DNA from: DASRRB01 sp036732755
GTDB taxonomy: Bacteria; Planctomycetota; B15-G4; SIAN01
DNA length: 64,000 bases
Direction: 5' to 3'
Assembly: GCA_036732755.1 (NCBI GenBank)
Contig: DAINBU010000009.1
Location: forward strand, 1-64,000
Part shown: positions 45,105 to 58,333 of the stretch, one piece after another
Layout of the letters: each line of letters starts with the position of its first letter
Numbering within the stretch: position 1 is the first letter of the stretch
The notes under the pieces: generated by a model
The model's input: the letters and a program-made list of their open reading frames with translations, nothing else
What the model was told of the DNA's origin: nothing
Database searches by the model: none
Translations under genes and position numbers: made by a program

Positions 45105-48100
45105 ATGAAGCGGCTCATCCTCTTCGTGAGCATCTTCGGCGTGGGCCTCTTGGTCCTCGTGGTGCTGCTCGGTCCCGACCGCCTGTGGCGCCGCACCAAG
45201 GCGCCGACGATCCGTTCGGAGAACCTCCCCGCATCGCCCGGCGCGCTCCCCTTCTCGGAGCAGGGACAGGGGCGCCGCATCGGCGTCGGCATGCGCGGCG
45301 CGTTCACGCTCCCGCTCGGCTGGCGCAGCGTGAAGCAGGCCGACGGCACGACGCAGCGCTTCAAGGTCGTGCAGCTCAAGGGCGCCAACAGCGAGCCGTA
45401 CGCCGGCGGCATCCACCTCGTGAAGCCGGTGCTCGAGGCGTTCCCGGGCAACGCCGACGACGAGGCGCCGATCCGCCGGGTGTCGGCGACCGCGGGCGAG
45501 CTCGAGACGCGCGGCGACCTGCGCACGCTCACGGAGAACTTCCAGGCCAAGCGCGACCTGCGGTCGCTGACGCTCGGCCCCGACGTCCGCCTCGAGGCGT
45601 ACGGCGAGGACGGCCGCGTCGTGATGACGCTCGACACGACGCGCCTCGAGGTCCCGCCGACGCCGGAGGGCGTGGCGGGCGACGTCGACCCCGACTTCCT
45701 CTTCCCGCGCCTCGTCGGCCCCGAGCCGGTGCACGTCTTCTCGACCGAGCCCCCCTTCGACCTGCACGCGGCCGGCTTCACGATGCTGCGCTTCGACGGC
45801 CGCCTCGAGCTCGCCGGCCCGATCGACCTCGTGTCGGGCGACCTGCACGTGAAGAGCACCGGCGGCGCGACCTTCGTCCGGCGCGTCGAGCCGGGCGAGG
45901 CGAAGGGCGGCAGCGGGCGCGGCGAAGACGCCGCCGGGATCGAGGAGGGCGTGCAGTCGATCGGCCCGGGCACGCTCACCTTCGAGCGCGACGTCGACGT
46001 GCGCCAGCGCGACGCGGACGGCGGCGAGCGCTGGATGAAGACCGACGTGGTCGCGCTCGAGCTGGCGCGCGCGGAGGCGCCGGCGGCCGGCGCTACGGCG
46101 CCCTCGACCGGCGCCGCGGCGCCCGCGAGCGACGCGAAGGGGCTCGTCGTGAAGCGCGTCGAGGCGGGCGGCCGCGACGGCACCGTCGAGTTCGGGCTGC
46201 TCGGCGGCACCGGCGTCGCGCGCCACGTGACGCGCGACGGCGACGCGATCACGCTCGAAGGGCCGCTCCACCTGGACGGCCTCGCGGTGGGCGAGGGCGG
46301 GGATGCGCGTATCGTCTCGCTGCGCGCCAAGACGCGGCTCGAATTGACGCCCCTCGCGGCGGCCGACGGGACGCCGGCGCGCTGGCGCGCCGTCCTCTCC
46401 GGCGACGCCCACGCGACGTCGGTCGCGGCCGGCGACTCCCACGCGGCCTCGGGCGCGGTCGGCGAGACGATCGACGCCGACGCCGACACGATCACCGCCG
46501 TGCTCGTCGCGCGCGGCGCTCCGGCGAAGGGCGGCGCGGCGCCGACGTCCGGCCTCGACCTCGAATCGCTCGGGCTCGACGGCAGCGCGCGCGTCGACCT
46601 GCACGGCCGCGGCAAGGCGCGCGCGCAGAAGATCACGCTCGAAAGCGGCGGCCAGCAGGCGCACCTCGAAGGCGACGCCGAGGTGGTGACCGAGCGCGGC
46701 ACGCTGCGCGGCCCCGTGATCGACCTCGACACTCCGAAGGGTGCACCGCTTCACGTCATCGTGCCGGTGCTGGCGCCCAGCGACCTGGCGCTCCCGCCCG
46801 GCACCGCGTGGTTCGGGACGGCGGCGTCGGACGCGACCGCGCCGGGGATCGAGCGGCGCATCGAGCTCGAGCCGATCGCGCCGGCGCGCCTCGAGATCCG
46901 CGGCGACGAGATGCACGTGAAGGGGCGCACGCGCGTCAGGGTCTTCGAGCTCCCCGCGGCGCCGGACGGCGGCGCGGAGAAGAAGAAGATCGAGATCGTC
47001 CGCCTCGCCGCCGACCAGATCGACGTCTGGCCCGTCGCGGACGGGGCGACGGCAAAGGGCGGCGCGACGAAGACGCCGCCGCAGATCGAGGCGACGGGCG
47101 ACGTCGACGCCTTCGACTTCCGCGACGACGATCCCGACGGTCCCGGCCCCCACCTCCACCTGCTCGCGGCGCACGCGCGCACCGAGTTCAGGCCCGACGG
47201 GAGCGGCGGCGGCGAGCGCCACCTGCTGCTCGACGGCGTGCCAGGGACGCCGGCGGTCGGAACGCTGCCGGTCGAGCTCGACGCGGTCCTGGGAAGCTCG
47301 TCGAAGGAGAGGGCGTCGCTCACGATCGCCGCGGCGCACCTCGACTTCGACATCGACACGCGGCGCATCGTCGCCGACGACGGCGCGCAGCGCGTCGCCG
47401 CGACGATCCCCGAGTCGCTGGTCGCGCCGGTGCTGCCGCCGGGCTTCGGCGAGCTGCCCGGCGCGGCGGACAAGAACAAGGGCGCGCCCGACCCGGCCGC
47501 GCTCGCCGCGCTCAAGCCGCTGCGTTTCTACGCCGAGCACGTCGAGATCACGCCGCCGCAGCCGGGCGAGCCGAAGCCGGCGGGGCCGGAGCCGAAGCTC
47601 CTCCAGGGCCTGCCGGCGACGAGCCCGTTCGCGCGCGCGCTCGTCACGGCCCACGGCCGCATCCACGCCGAACGGCCGAGCGACCGCTCCTCGTTCGACG
47701 CGCTGACGCTGCGCTTCGACCTCGCGCGCGGCCTCGCGCACATCGCCGGCAGCGCCGAGCAGCCGGTCGTGCTGCAGCGCACGCGCGCCGACCTCGAGGG
47801 CGCCGTCGACCGCATCGTCACGGAGTGGATCGACGTGAGCCCGACGCGCGAGGGGCGGCCGCGCATCCAGCTCCACGCGCGCAAGGACCTCCCCGTCGTC
47901 GTCCTCTATCCATCGCGCCCGTCGGAGGACGGCAAGCCGCCGCGGCGGCTGCGCGTCGAGCTCAGCTGCTCCGACCCGCCCGAGCTCGTCGACCAGCACC
48001 TGCTGCTCACCGGCGGCGTCGACACCTGGATCTTCGACGAGGCGGCCGAGGCGGCGGCGGCCCCGCGCGGGCCGTTCACCGCGGCGCCGCGCCCCGCCGA

Positions 48101-48488
48101 GCCCGACCGCGCGCACATCCGCTCCGAGCGCGTCGAGCTGATCCTGTCGCGGCCGATCGGCGAGCGCGTCGCCGGCGAGGCGGGCCCGGCGCTGGTGCGC
48201 CTCAGCGCGCAGGGGCGCGTCCACCTCGACTACGGCGAGTATCACGCGGTCGGCGCGCTGCTCACCTACGAGTTCGCGGGCAGCGAGCTCGTGCTGAAGC
48301 AGGGGGCGGAGCGCTGCCAGATGCTCGCCGCGGACGCCGACGGCGCGTGGCACGCGACCGCCGACTTCCAGCGCCTCTCGATCGCGCCGGTCGAGGCGGC
48401 GCTCCGGCCGAGGAGCGACCCCGACCGCCTCGTGCGCGCGCACTTCGAGGACTTCCGTCTCCTGCTCGAGGCGCCGAATGGACGCTGA
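45105..48488 (+). CDS. giant LptC/LptA-like lipopolysaccharide bridge protein
   Basis: The 1127-residue protein starts with one membrane segment (LILFVSIFGVGLLVLVVLLG) and is otherwise a long run of beta strands with OstA/LptC character (VRLEAYGEDGRVVMTLDTTR, ALLTYEFAGSELVLKQGAER) and Gly/Ala/Lys-rich inserts. Typical LptC is about 190 residues and LptA about 180; this is six times longer and may combine LptC and several LptA-like jelly-roll repeats. Position between kdsC and lptD supports a role in carrying LPS across the periplasm. The assignment is by context and beta-repeat pattern, not by strong motif. Confidence 0.65.
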   Translation: MKRLILFVSIFGVGLLVLVVLLGPDRLWRRTKAPTIRSENLPASPGALPFSEQGQGRRIGVGMRGAFTLPLGWRSVKQADGTTQRFKVVQLKGANSEPYAGGIHLVKPVLEAFPGNADDEAPIRRVSATAGELETRGDLRTLTENFQAKRDLRSLTLGPDVRLEAYGEDGRVVMTLDTTRLEVPPTPEGVAGDVDPDFLFPRLVGPEPVHVFSTEPPFDLHAAGFTMLRFDGRLELAGPIDLVSGDLHVKSTGGATFVRRVEPGEAKGGSGRGEDAAGIEEGVQSIGPGTLTFERDVDVRQRDADGGERWMKTDVVALELARAEAPAAGATAPSTGAAAPASDAKGLVVKRVEAGGRDGTVEFGLLGGTGVARHVTRDGDAITLEGPLHLDGLAVGEGGDARIVSLRAKTRLELTPLAAADGTPARWRAVLSGDAHATSVAAGDSHAASGAVGETIDADADTITAVLVARGAPAKGGAAPTSGLDLESLGLDGSARVDLHGRGKARAQKITLESGGQQAHLEGDAEVVTERGTLRGPVIDLDTPKGAPLHVIVPVLAPSDLALPPGTAWFGTAASDATAPGIERRIELEPIAPARLEIRGDEMHVKGRTRVRVFELPAAPDGGAEKKKIEIVRLAADQIDVWPVADGATAKGGATKTPPQIEATGDVDAFDFRDDDPDGPGPHLHLLAAHARTEFRPDGSGGGERHLLLDGVPGTPAVGTLPVELDAVLGSSSKERASLTIAAAHLDFDIDTRRIVADDGAQRVAATIPESLVAPVLPPGFGELPGAADKNKGAPDPAALAALKPLRFYAEHVEITPPQPGEPKPAGPEPKLLQGLPATSPFARALVTAHGRIHAERPSDRSSFDALTLRFDLARGLAHIAGSAEQPVVLQRTRADLEGAVDRIVTEWIDVSPTREGRPRIQLHARKDLPVVVLYPSRPSEDGKPPRRLRVELSCSDPPELVDQHLLLTGGVDTWIFDEAAEAAAAPRGPFTAAPRPAEPDRAHIRSERVELILSRPIGERVAGEAGPALVRLSAQGRVHLDYGEYHAVGALLTYEFAGSELVLKQGAERCQMLAADADGAWHATADFQRLSIAPVEAALRPRSDPDRLVRAHFEDFRLLLEAPNGR

Positions 48489-51048
48489 GTGCGGCGTCGC
48501 GCCCCACCCCCTCCGGTGCGGCGCGACGCGGCTCGGTCCGCTCTCCCTCGCCGTCGCTCTCCTCGCGGCGCCGCTGCACGCGCAGGACGCGCCGGCGCCG
48601 CCGAACGCGCCGGTGATGACCAACTCGCGCATCAGCTACGAGCAGACGGCGCAGGGCGACGAGATCGTCTTCTACGCCGAGGACGTCCACATCGTCCTCG
48701 CCGCGCGCGACTTCGAGCTGTGGGCCGACCACGCGGTGCTGTGGGGCGACAAGGACCTCTTGAAGCTGATCCAGGGCGGCGACCGCGGCAAGAAGGGCGA
48801 TCCGCTGCACGCCGGCCCGACGATCCCCGGCGCGCCCGACCAGCCGCCGCTGCGCGCGCCGCTCGCCGACGACCCGGCGACGGTGATCCAGTCGTCGCTG
48901 CGCGAGATCTACGCGGAGGGCCACGTCCACTTCCGCGAGGGCAAGGAGAAGGTCGTCTTCGCCGAGCGCTTCTACCAGCACCTCTTCGAGCAGCGCGGCA
49001 TCGTCGTCGACTGCGACCTGATGGCGCTGGCGCGCTACCGGCCGGAGAAGCCCGACCTGCACTATCCGCTCGGCGACCCGGCGCGCGAGCCGTCGCTGGT
49101 GCCGCTGCGCGTGCGCGCGGCCGCGCTGCGCACGCTCGGCCCGAAGGAGGTCGCGGCCAACGACGCGCAGTTCACGACCTGCCGCTACGGCAACCCCCAC
49201 TACCACGTCGCCGCCTCCTCCGTCGACGTCCGCGTCGAGACCGACGAGGAGATGCAGGAGTCGCCGATCGCCGAGCTCTCCGGCGCGACGCTCGACTGGG
49301 AGGACGTCCCGGTCCTGCCGCTGCCCGGCTTCTCCGCGCGCCTCGACGAGGGCGAGTCGCTGCCGCTGCAGCGCGTCCGGGCCGGCCACTCCGACCGCTA
49401 CGGCGGCTTCCTGCAGACGCAGTGGGGCAGCGACATGCCGGCGCTGGCGCGGAAGTTCCAGGACGAGTTCGGGCTGCAGAAGCCGCTGCGGCTCGGCTGG
49501 AACGCCGACGTCGACGGCTACACGGAGCGCGGCGTCGGGCTCGGCTCGTCGTTCCGCTGGAGGGAGGGCGACAAGCGGCAGACGGTCGACTTCGGAGAGA
49601 TCGGCGGGTACTGGATCCGCGACCACGCCGACCAGGACCAGGAGACGGACCACGTCATCGACGAGCCCGACCGCGGGCGCGCCTGGTTCAAGAACCGCTG
49701 GACGCCGGCCGAGTTCTGGCGGCTCGACACCGAGGCGGCGTGGTACTCCGATCCCGGCTTCCAGCCCGAGTACTTCGAGCGCGAATTCAAGGAGGAGAAG
49801 GAGCCGGAGAACTACGCGCACCTGACGCGGCAGGAGGGGACGGGGCGGCTCAGCTTCCTCTACCTGAACCGCGTCAACGAATGGCAGACGCAGCAGGAGT
49901 CGCTGCCGAGCGGCGCCTTCGACCAGGTCGGCGAGCCGCTCGCGAAGATCCCGCTGCCGGAGTTCCTCGAGCGCGGCGGCAACCCCAACTACCTGGTGCT
50001 CTCCGACTTCACGAGCGTCGGCAACTTCCGCGACCAGTTCGCCGACGACACGCTGCAGCCGGCGCAGCGCGTCGTGCGCGCCGACACCGAGATCGAGCTC
50101 TCCACCTCGCTGCCGGTCGGGCCGCTGCAGTTCCGGCCGTTCACGTCGGGGCGCTTCACCGGCTGGGACCGCAACGCACTCGACGACGGCAATACCGGCC
50201 GCGCCGCCGGGACCTGGGGCTGGCGCGGCGAATTCCTGCTGCACCGCGACTTCGACGCGTGGTCGCCGGCGCTGGGCATCGACGGTCTGCGCCACGTCAT
50301 GCTCTTCGAGACCGACTACGTGAACGTCTACGACGTCTCGAAGGACCCCGCCGAGCTGGTCCCGATCGACGACACCGAGTCGTTCGACGTGAAGGAGACC
50401 TACCTGCTCGCCGTGCGGCAGCGCCTGCAGACGCACCGCGAGTACCGGGACGACCGCGGCCGGCCCACGATCGAGACGGTGAGCGTGATCGACCTCGACG
50501 TCGAGCTGCCGCTCTACCCCCACGCCGAGCGCGACAACCCGGTCACGACGCCGACCGGCGTCGAGGGGCGCACGGCCGGCCCGCTCCACGGCGAGCTCCA
50601 CGCGCGTCCCGAGTTCTCGCCGAGCTGGCTCAAGCGGACCGCGTTCTTCGCGGAGGTCGACTGGAACCTCTACGAACACCGCTTCGAGAGCTCCGACATC
50701 GGCGTCGCGCTCGAGCCGCGGAGCGACTGGGTGACGATCGTGAGCTGGCGGACGACACGCGGGCTCTCGCGCACTCTCACCGGCGAGATCGACTACCGCC
50801 TCACCGACAAGTGGTCGATCGCGGCGCTCGAGCAGTACGACTTCTTCGTCGGATCGGGGCTCGAGTACCGCTATGAGCTGCGCCGCATCGGCGACGACTT
50901 CACCTTCGCGGTCGGCTTCGGGCACGACAGCGGGTCGGGCGACACGTCGCTCACCTTCTCGATCTACCCGTCGTTCTTCGGCGGCCGCAGCCGCCACAGC
51001 TTCGTCGGCGGGCGCGGCGACACCCCCGGCCTCGACCCGAACTTCTGA
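48478..51048 (+). CDS. lptD: LptD-like LPS-assembly outer-membrane protein
   Basis: The 856-residue product has a signal peptide (LSLAVALLAAPLHAQ), an N-terminal OstA-like jelly-roll (IVFYAEDVHIVLAARDFELW, IYAEGHVHFREGKEKVVF), a motif around NDAQFTTCRYGNPHYHVAAS typical of the LptD jelly-roll/barrel junction, and a long C-terminal beta-barrel region with aromatic strand ends. LptD with LptE inserts LPS in the outer membrane. lptE is not seen here. It overlaps the preceding gene by 11 nt. Confidence 0.86.
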   Translation: MDAECGVAPHPLRCGATRLGPLSLAVALLAAPLHAQDAPAPPNAPVMTNSRISYEQTAQGDEIVFYAEDVHIVLAARDFELWADHAVLWGDKDLLKLIQGGDRGKKGDPLHAGPTIPGAPDQPPLRAPLADDPATVIQSSLREIYAEGHVHFREGKEKVVFAERFYQHLFEQRGIVVDCDLMALARYRPEKPDLHYPLGDPAREPSLVPLRVRAAALRTLGPKEVAANDAQFTTCRYGNPHYHVAASSVDVRVETDEEMQESPIAELSGATLDWEDVPVLPLPGFSARLDEGESLPLQRVRAGHSDRYGGFLQTQWGSDMPALARKFQDEFGLQKPLRLGWNADVDGYTERGVGLGSSFRWREGDKRQTVDFGEIGGYWIRDHADQDQETDHVIDEPDRGRAWFKNRWTPAEFWRLDTEAAWYSDPGFQPEYFEREFKEEKEPENYAHLTRQEGTGRLSFLYLNRVNEWQTQQESLPSGAFDQVGEPLAKIPLPEFLERGGNPNYLVLSDFTSVGNFRDQFADDTLQPAQRVVRADTEIELSTSLPVGPLQFRPFTSGRFTGWDRNALDDGNTGRAAGTWGWRGEFLLHRDFDAWSPALGIDGLRHVMLFETDYVNVYDVSKDPAELVPIDDTESFDVKETYLLAVRQRLQTHREYRDDRGRPTIETVSVIDLDVELPLYPHAERDNPVTTPTGVEGRTAGPLHGELHARPEFSPSWLKRTAFFAEVDWNLYEHRFESSDIGVALEPRSDWVTIVSWRTTRGLSRTLTGEIDYRLTDKWSIAALEQYDFFVGSGLEYRYELRRIGDDFTFAVGFGHDSGSGDTSLTFSIYPSFFGGRSRHSFVGGRGDTPGLDPNF

Positions 51049-51193
51049 CCCCGCGCCGCGGGCCCGCATCACGCGCGCGAACCGGCCGCGCTTTCACGGC
51101 GCGGCGGCTCCGGCTCGGCGCTGCGCGGGGCGGGGCCCGGCGGCGGGCGACCCGGGCCGGCGGCGCTAACATCCCACCCCCTCGCGCGCTCGC

Positions 51194-51235
51194 GGACGAA
51201 GTCCGGCGCACGCGCGCGAGGACGAAGTCCGGCGC
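51194..51235. repeat. two copies of a 16-bp element upstream of tatA
   Basis: GGACGAAGTCCGGCGC occurs at 51194-51209 and 51220-51235 (period 26). Each copy contains the small palindrome GGAC-GAA-GTCC. The pair lies 25-66 nt before the tatA start, in the 211-nt gap 51049-51259, so a regulatory or RNA-structure role is possible. Confidence 0.6.
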
Positions 51236-51259
51236 GCTGGATCCAATCGAGGTACTGCG

Positions 51260-51520
51260 ATGGTGCTCGGCTTCTTCAACATCGGCAACTCGGAGCTGCT
51301 GATCATCCTCGTGATCGCGCTGGTGCTCTTCGGCTCGCGCCTCCCCGACGTCGCGCGCTCGCTCGGCAAGTCGGTCAACAGCTTCAAGCGCGGCCTGAAG
51401 GACGTGGAGGACGAGCTCAACACGCCCGAGCCGCCGGCGACTCCGCCGAAGTCGCTCCCGACCCGCATCGAGACGCCCGCCGCGACGCCGGTCGAACGCG
51501 AGAAAACTCCGCAGGGCTGA
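51260..51520 (+). CDS. tatA: Sec-independent translocase subunit TatA/E-like
   Basis: A short single-helix protein (86 residues): membrane helix SELLIILVIALVLFG, then SRLPDVARSLGKSVNSFKRG amphipathic helix with the conserved FG hinge, then a Pro/Thr-rich tail. It forms the protein-conducting pore of the Tat pathway for folded proteins. The ATG is preceded by GAGGT. No tatB or tatC adjoins it. Confidence 0.92.
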   Translation: MVLGFFNIGNSELLIILVIALVLFGSRLPDVARSLGKSVNSFKRGLKDVEDELNTPEPPATPPKSLPTRIETPAATPVEREKTPQG

Positions 51521-51573
51521 TGCGACCTGCGATGCGGCGCCGACGAAGTAGATGAGGCCCCGCCGCCGCGTCG

Positions 51574-52068
51574 CTAGCCGAAGAGCTGGTCGAGTCGGCT
51601 GGCGACTTCCTTGCCGATGTCCTGCGGGGGGAACTTCTCCTGCAGGACATGATCGATGTCGGACTTGAGCGCGACGACGCACGCGACGCGCTTGCCGGTC
51701 TCGTTCTCGATCTCGGTCACGGTCGAAGCATCGAGGTCGCCGTAGGTCGCGATCACGAGGACCTCGCCGAAGACGTCGAGCGGCACGATCTTGTGCTGCA
51801 TCAGGACGTTGGGCGGGAGGGTCGCGAGGACCTCCTTCGGCACCTGGTAGTTGCGCGGCGACAGGTAGGGCAGGCCGAGCTGGCGCACCAGCGCCTTCGC
51901 CATGTCGAACTCGGTGCAGAGGTCGCGAGCGAGGAGGATCTCGCCCACGCGCTCGCCGGTGACCTGGCTCTCCCTCACCACCTCCTCGAGCTGCTCGGCG
52001 GTGATGTACCCCTCCGCCCGCAGGACCTGGCCTGCGTTGAGGGACGTGATCTTGGAGGCGCTTCGCAT
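51574..52068 (-). CDS. standalone GspE/PilB N-terminal (MshEN-type) domain protein
   Basis: The 164-residue protein begins MRSASKITSLNAGQVLRAEG and shows the type II secretion/pilus ATPase N-terminal pattern: LGEILLAR-like VGEILLARDLCTEF, LPYLSPRNYQVPKEVLATLP, VLVIATYGDLDASTVTEIEN. Such domains bind c-di-GMP or couple ATPases to the inner membrane. No ATPase domain follows; the protein stops. A GTG start at 52104 is an alternative. It ends the leftward run after gyrB with a 90-nt gap. Confidence 0.75.
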   Translation of the reverse strand: MRSASKITSLNAGQVLRAEGYITAEQLEEVVRESQVTGERVGEILLARDLCTEFDMAKALVRQLGLPYLSPRNYQVPKEVLATLPPNVLMQHKIVPLDVFGEVLVIATYGDLDASTVTEIENETGKRVACVVALKSDIDHVLQEKFPPQDIGKEVASRLDQLFG

Positions 52069-52158
52069 CGGGGAGGAGGCTCCGTCGTCTCCACCGATCG
52101 GCACGCCCCCCCACCCGACCTGAGTGCGAACTTCCTTCGGACCGCGGCGCCCGGCGAC

Positions 52159-56374
<4,216 letters not shown>

Positions 56375-56388
<14 letters not shown>

Positions 56389-56713
56389 GACCTCTCCACG
56401 AACCGTTCCTGAACTTCACTTCGGCGAGCCCCTCGAGACCGGGGCGCGCCTTGAGCCGCGCCGCGAGGTCGGCGCGCGCGAACGCCTGCCACTCGAACGC
56501 GCGCGCCGCGGAGCGGCACTCGAGGACGAGCGTCCCGCACCGGAAGCTCGCGAAGCGGACGTCGCGCGCCGCCTGCTCGCCGAGCTCGGCGGCGAGCGCC
56601 TCCTGGATCTGGCGCACGTGCAGCGGCCCCGGTCCGGGGATCCGGATGCGCCGCAGGATGCTCGCGATCTTTTCCATTCCGCCCTTCGCCGCTGGCTGCG
56701 CGCGCTTCGTCAC
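56375..56713 (-). CDS. dciA: DciA-like DUF721 protein (replicative helicase loader type)
   Basis: The product of about 112 residues resembles DUF721/DciA: IASILRRIRIPGPGPLHVRQ, VRFASFRCGTLVLECRSAAR. DciA brings the replicative helicase to DNA in most bacteria that lack DnaC. The GTG at 56713 overlaps the dnaN stop as GTGA; the ATG at 56677 (100 residues) is the alternative. It is between dnaN and gyrB, the usual place of this family near the replication origin cluster. Confidence 0.8.
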
Positions 56714-57807
56714 AGGCTCATCGGCATCACGACGTACGCGAAGCCGGGCGCGGGACGGAAGACGCAGGCCGCGGTCGAGTCGCGGAAGGAGAAGGGGATC
56801 TTCTCGGGCAGGCGGAGCTTGGCGAAGTCGAGCAGGAACGCGGGGTTGAAGGCGATCTTCACCTCGGGCCCGACGTAGTCGACCGGCATCTCGCTGCGCG
56901 CGTCGCCGCGCCCCTCGTGGCGGCCGGCGATGACGAGGCTCCCCTCGGTGAAGGTGAGAGCGACCGCGGGCGCGTCGTCGCCCGCCATGACGGCCGCCTG
57001 CCGCACGCACTGGAAGAACTCGTCGCGCGCGAGCTGGACGACCGCCCCCGCGTCCTCGGCCGGCACCACGCCGCGGTAATCGGGGAACTCGGCGTCGCGC
57101 GACGTGGCGGAGAGGACGGTGTCGCCGCTGCGCAGGAGGACGCGCCGCTTGGTGATCGAGATGCCCGCGACCTCCGCCGTCGGGCCGAGCGCGCGCAGGA
57201 AGTGCGTGACGCCCTTGAGCGGGACGATCTCGTGGACCGTCGCGGTGGCGGCCGTCTCGAGCGTCGTCTCGGCCAGCGCCAGGCGGCGGCCGTCGGTGCT
57301 CACCATCCGCAGCTGCTTGCCTTCGAGCTCGGTCAGGATGCCGTCGATGGCGTAGCGCCCGAGCTCGCGGCTGGCGGCGAACTCGGTCCGCTCGGCCAGC
57401 TCGCGGAACTGCGGCGCCGGGAGGTCGATGAAGCCCGTCCCCTCGCCCACGGCCACTTCGGGGAAGTCGGCGGCGTTCTCCCCGCTCAGGCGGAACTGGC
57501 CGCGCCCCGAGCGCAACAGGATCACGTTGCCGTCGGTCGAGACGTCGATCGTCTCCCCTTGGGCCTCGCGCAGGATGCTGGCGAGCATCGCCGCCGGCGG
57601 GCAGATCGCGCCGGGCTCCTCGAGGACGATCGGGCGGTGGCGGCAGCGCAGTGCGACTTCGAGGTCGGTCGCCAGCAGCTCGAGGTCGGAGCCGTTCGAC
57701 TTGATCAGGATGTGCTGGAGGATCGGCCGGGTGCCACGTCCCGCGGTCACCCCTCCCAGGAGGCCGACGACCTCCAGGAACGCCTTTCGATCGCAGCGAA
57801 ACTTCAT
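56710..57807 (-). CDS. dnaN: DNA polymerase III beta subunit (sliding clamp)
   Basis: The 365-residue clamp starts MKFRCDRKAFLEVVGLLGGV and shows the three-domain clamp pattern with LEVALRCRHRPIVLEEPGAI, GIGRYAIDG-like LGRYAIDGILTELEGKQLR and VSTDGRRLALAETTLE. It holds DNA polymerase III on DNA. An upstream start at 57888 in the track frame adds an unrelated 27-residue segment, so MKFRC is taken. The gene follows dnaA by a 526-nt gap. Confidence 0.96.
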   Translation of the reverse strand: MKFRCDRKAFLEVVGLLGGVTAGRGTRPILQHILIKSNGSDLELLATDLEVALRCRHRPIVLEEPGAICPPAAMLASILREAQGETIDVSTDGNVILLRSGRGQFRLSGENAADFPEVAVGEGTGFIDLPAPQFRELAERTEFAASRELGRYAIDGILTELEGKQLRMVSTDGRRLALAETTLETAATATVHEIVPLKGVTHFLRALGPTAEVAGISITKRRVLLRSGDTVLSATSRDAEFPDYRGVVPAEDAGAVVQLARDEFFQCVRQAAVMAGDDAPAVALTFTEGSLVIAGRHEGRGDARSEMPVDYVGPEVKIAFNPAFLLDFAKLRLPEKIPFSFRDSTAACVFRPAPGFAYVVMPMSL

Positions 57808-58333
57808 GTTGCTGTTCCCCCGATGACCGGCCCCGCACGCGGGAATCCGTCGTCCTGCGCAGTCGCTCGCAGCCCCGCCCGTGGCCATTCGCGCCGGCCC
57901 GCCGGCACTGCGCGCTCGAGCGCCTGCCCCTCTCGTGAGCCAGGTGATTCTAAGGAAGGATTAGAAGAAGAGAGGAGGGAGAAGGAGGGTCTCCCGGATC
58001 GGGGAAGGAAGTCGGCGCGACGTCGGAACCTCCGTTCCGGGAACGGATTGGAGCGACGGTGCGGAAGCCCGGAAGCGGGGGAAACCCGTGCGCTTCCAAT
58101 CCCCGCGCGGCGCGATCTCGATGGCGTGGCGAGCGAGCGAGCGCGGGACGGTGGACCGGGGAGATCTTCTCCGGATCGCGGCAGCGACTTGTCCCGGAGT
58201 TCTCGACCCTCCTTGACCGCGGCCGCGCCGCGGCCGGTGCGAAACCGCCTGCCGAAAAGGAACCGGCGGCGCCTTCGAACCCGAAGGCGCCGCCGGTTTC
58301 GAACGAGCCATGGAGAGAGAACGGGAGCGCGCG
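57808..58333. other. 526-nt intergenic region between dnaA and dnaN
   Basis: No gene seen. It holds the dnaA terminator (58261-58298), a short inverted repeat TTCTAA/TTAGAA at 57948-57966 in an A/G-rich stretch (57945-58000), and a GC palindrome at about 58216-58238. No canonical DnaA box (TTATCCACA or close variants) is found by reading. It is a candidate for promoter and possible origin functions. Confidence 0.5.
58261..58298 (-). terminator. dnaA terminator, 17-bp perfect stem
   Basis: AACCGGCGGCGCCTTCG pairs with CGAAGGCGCCGCCGGTT around a 4-nt loop, 36 nt past the dnaA stop. On the leftward transcript the stem is followed by CCTTTTCGG, a short U-tract. An intrinsic terminator separating dnaA from dnaN is likely; on the plus strand only TTTCG follows. 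Confidence 0.7.

Noticed and set aside
56710..57888. dnaN starting at 57888
   Set aside because: The extra 27 residues do not match the clamp, which starts with MKF as in the family.
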